DNA from: JAFECT01 sp964432415
GTDB lineage: Bacteria; Pseudomonadota; Alphaproteobacteria; Caulobacterales; Caulobacteraceae
Length of the DNA stretch: 64,000 bases
Reading direction: 5' to 3'
Assembly: GCA_964432415.1 (NCBI GenBank)
Contig: CAYSNW010000007.1
Span: 35,270 to 99,269 of the forward strand
A model generated the notes under the pieces. It was not told the origin of the DNA and ran no database searches. It saw only the letters and a program-made list of their open reading frames with translations. The position numbers were made by a program, and so were the translations under genes. Every line of letters starts with the position of its first letter. Position 1 is the first letter of the stretch. This document shows, piece by piece, positions 62,524-64,000 of the stretch.

Positions 62524-62712
62524 TCAGAGTCCGACGCAGAACAACAGCTGGTCGCCGAATCGAACCTCCACGAGATTGAAGCCCGGGCTGCGGGCCAGCA
62601 GTTCCCGCGCACGTGTGAGCGCCTCGCCCGACGAACGGCACAGCGCGGGTTCGAACCTGGGAGCGAATTCGCCGTCCTCGCTTCGCAGCGTGAGGGTATA
62701 GGTCTTCAGCAC
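62524..62712 (-). CDS. Small protein, 62 aa
   Basis: A 62-residue protein starting at GTG 62712 with GAGG 5 bases upstream. It has the secondary-structure pattern strand-helix-strand: YTLTLRSEDGEF, SGEALTRARELLARS and FNLVEVRFGDQLLFCVGL. It looks like a genuine small alpha/beta protein of the type common in Caulobacteraceae, with unknown function. It lies downstream of folP on the same strand, 98 bases apart. Confidence 0.65.
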   Translation of the reverse strand: MLKTYTLTLRSEDGEFAPRFEPALCRSSGEALTRARELLARSPGFNLVEVRFGDQLLFCVGL

Positions 62713-62810
62713 GCGCGCCTCGGGTCAGGTCCTCGCGCTGATCCCTACGGAACTCGGGGCCGTGGCATCTTTGATCTAGATCAATTTCGCGTTCGGCGAA
62801 CGCGTGGCGA

Positions 62811-63611
62811 TCAGGCATCGCCCATGATCGCGCATTGAGCGGCCATCGCCTGGACCGTCTCGCGCACGTCGTGAACCCGAAGCACCGAGGCCCCGTGGCG
62901 CGCGCCCCAGAGGGCGGCGGCCAGCGAGCCGCCCAGGCGGTCGGTGGCTTCGACCGCGGAAGCGTCGATGGCCCGGATGAAGCGCTTGCGGCTGACCCCC
63001 AGCACCACCGGAAAGCCCAGGGCTGAGATGCGCTCGAGGCTCCGCAGGAGCTCCAGATTGTGCTCCAGCGTCTTGCCGAACCCGATCCCGGGATCGAGGC
63101 GGATGCGCTCGCGCGCCACCCCCGCCGCCATCGCCGCCTCGGCGCGCGCAACCAGGAAGTCCGCAACCTCGGCCACCACGTCGTTGTAGCGCGGCGCGTC
63201 CTGCATGGTGCGCGGCTGGCCCTGCATGTGCATCAGGATCACCTCGCAGCCGAGCTCGGCGGCGGTCTCGCCCGCGCCCGGCGCGCCCAGCGCGGTGACG
63301 TCGTTCCAGATGGAGGCCCCGGCGGCCATGGCCGCGCGGGCGACCTCGGGCTTCAGGGTGTCGATCGACAGGGGGACGGCGGTCCGCGCCCTCAGCCCCG
63401 CGATCACCGGCACGACGCGGGCGATCTCGTCGGCGGCGGAGACCGGCTCGGCGCCTGGCCGGGTGCTCTCACCGCCCAGGTCGAGCAAGTCCGCGCCCTC
63501 GGCCACCAGCGCCAGGCCATGGGCGATCGCGGCTTCGGGATCGAGGAAGCGTCCGCCATCGGAGAAGCTGTCGGGGGTGACGTTCACCACCCCCATGATC
63601 TGGGGTTTCAC
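62811..63611 (-). CDS. folP: Dihydropteroate synthase
   Basis: A 266-residue TIM-barrel enzyme that condenses dihydropterin pyrophosphate with p-aminobenzoate, the target of sulfonamides. Motifs are IMGVVNVTPDSFSDGGRF, LDLGGESTRPGAEPV, and GVSRKRFI with late RVHDVRE. The start GTG 63611 with GAGGG close upstream is likely; the ATG five codons downstream is inside the first strand. It follows ftsH with repeat copy G between, as in the ftsH-folP order of many bacteria. Confidence 0.96.
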   Translation of the reverse strand: MKPQIMGVVNVTPDSFSDGGRFLDPEAAIAHGLALVAEGADLLDLGGESTRPGAEPVSAADEIARVVPVIAGLRARTAVPLSIDTLKPEVARAAMAAGASIWNDVTALGAPGAGETAAELGCEVILMHMQGQPRTMQDAPRYNDVVAEVADFLVARAEAAMAAGVARERIRLDPGIGFGKTLEHNLELLRSLERISALGFPVVLGVSRKRFIRAIDASAVEATDRLGGSLAAALWGARHGASVLRVHDVRETVQAMAAQCAIMGDA

Positions 63612-63647
63612 CGGCCCTCAATACTCAAACGAACGGCGGCCGTCCCC

Positions 63648-63757
63648 GAGCATGTCAGCAAAAGTGGTCACCACTTTTGCGCCCGGACATGCTCGAACTC
63701 CCGCCGAGGAGCCCTTTCGGGCGGGTCAGGCGATTCCACCTGACCCTAAAGGGCTCC
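63648..63757. repeat. Two-hairpin intergenic repeat, copy G (variant hairpin II)
   Basis: Hairpin I at 63648-63694 matches the family (GAGCATGTC/GACATGCTC around GCAAAAGTGG/CCACTTTTGC). Hairpin II at 63708-63757 keeps the position but has new arms GGAGCCCTTT/AAAGGGCTCC. It lies between ftsH and folP, which are on one strand, so it is inside a likely operon rather than between convergent genes. Confidence 0.82.
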
Positions 63758-63794
63758 GAACGGCCGCCGCATTGAAGTCGAAGATGTCGGTAGA

Positions 63795-64000
63795 TCAGGC
63801 CTCGGTCGAAACGCTCGCCGGGGCGGCCTCCGTCACCGGGGTGATCGGCACCGAGACGGCGGGACCGGTCGGGGCCGGTTCTTCCGTGTCGTCACGGTTC
63901 GGCTTCACCCCGTTTTCGAGCAGATCAGTGATCTCCTCGCCCGACAGGGTCTCGTACTCGAGCAGGGCCTTGGCCAGGGTGTGCAGGTCCTCCAGGCGCT
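63795..64000 (-). CDS. ftsH: FtsH ATP-dependent zinc protease, C-terminal fragment
   Basis: A frame of 68 codons ending in TGA at 63795 and continuing past the right edge. The segment LAKALLEYETLSGEEI followed by a Pro/Thr-rich acidic tail is typical of the FtsH C-terminus. Only the end of the peptidase region and the tail are in the window, so catalytic motifs cannot be checked. Its position upstream of folP matches the ftsH-folP order of many bacteria. Confidence 0.87.
   Translation of the reverse strand, partial: RLEDLHTLAKALLEYETLSGEEITDLLENGVKPNRDDTEEPAPTGPAVSVPITPVTEAAPASVSTEA

Overview
The window is a gene-dense, very GC-rich (roughly 70% by eye) stretch of an alphaproteobacterial chromosome, most like Caulobacteraceae (Phenylobacterium/Caulobacter type). 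The pointers are the family mix: alphaproteobacterial RpoH, a class 2 PyrD, COQ7, GluQ, a PhaA-PhaB/PhaR polyhydroxybutyrate module, and tandem short cold-shock proteins. A GTTC-N7-GTTC type LexA box and promoters with TTGMC-like -35 boxes agree with this. Nothing looks like a prophage, plasmid, CRISPR array or insertion sequence, and I found no rRNA or tRNA gene. The window is mostly housekeeping and metabolic chromosome with dispersed intergenic repeats.

Layout. 1-4900: a tyrosine-catabolism block on the minus strand (MarR regulator, 4-hydroxyphenylpyruvate dioxygenase, a small membrane protein, an exported isoaspartyl peptidase/asparaginase, a homogentisate-dioxygenase-like protein), with a 12-bp palindrome inside the hpd promoter. 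5000-10200: membrane and redox genes (YqaA type, DsbB-like, COQ7), a lipoprotein, small membrane proteins and a MASE1 hybrid histidine kinase. 10300-15900: HNH nuclease, AlkA-type glycosylase, gluQ, a DMT transporter, an SMP-30-like protein and two cspA paralogues. 16000-24200: exported hydrolases, a divergent GST/HxlR pair with operator palindromes, envelope proteins and an acyltransferase. 24300-33500: pyrD-sixA, gloB-cupin, a Tat cupin, phaA-phaB, divergent phaR with two downstream genes. 33500-40900: an inverted-repeat element, lipid-linked sugar glycosyltransferases, HMG-CoA lyase, an M28 peptidase and membrane proteins. 40900-48700: thrS-yidD-IscU-like, a second palindromic element, gtrA, DinB-cysS, folE and an ExbD-like protein. 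48700-58600: lysE, rluD, guaD, rpoH, an atypical receiver protein, purA and serC with a likely leader RNA. 58700-64000: PhzF, GNAT, nucleotidyltransferase-thiD, small proteins, folP and the end of ftsH.

The most distinctive feature is a dispersed repeat of about 110 bp made of two adjacent hairpins, in seven full, partial or variant copies. It sits at gene 3' ends and repeatedly supplies the TAG stop codon of the neighbouring gene. In one copy the TAG reads GAG, and the gene reads about 11 codons into the repeat. Two other long palindromic non-coding elements lie at 33.5 and 43.8 kb. I also found several genes or sites that are easy to miss: a GTG-started membrane protein cut by the left edge, 41- and 25-residue membrane peptides, an orphan LexA box, a likely leaderless gene and the partial 3' end of ftsH.

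Functions are assigned by recognising family motifs by eye, not by search. Promoters, operators and RNA structures are inferred from sequence pattern only.
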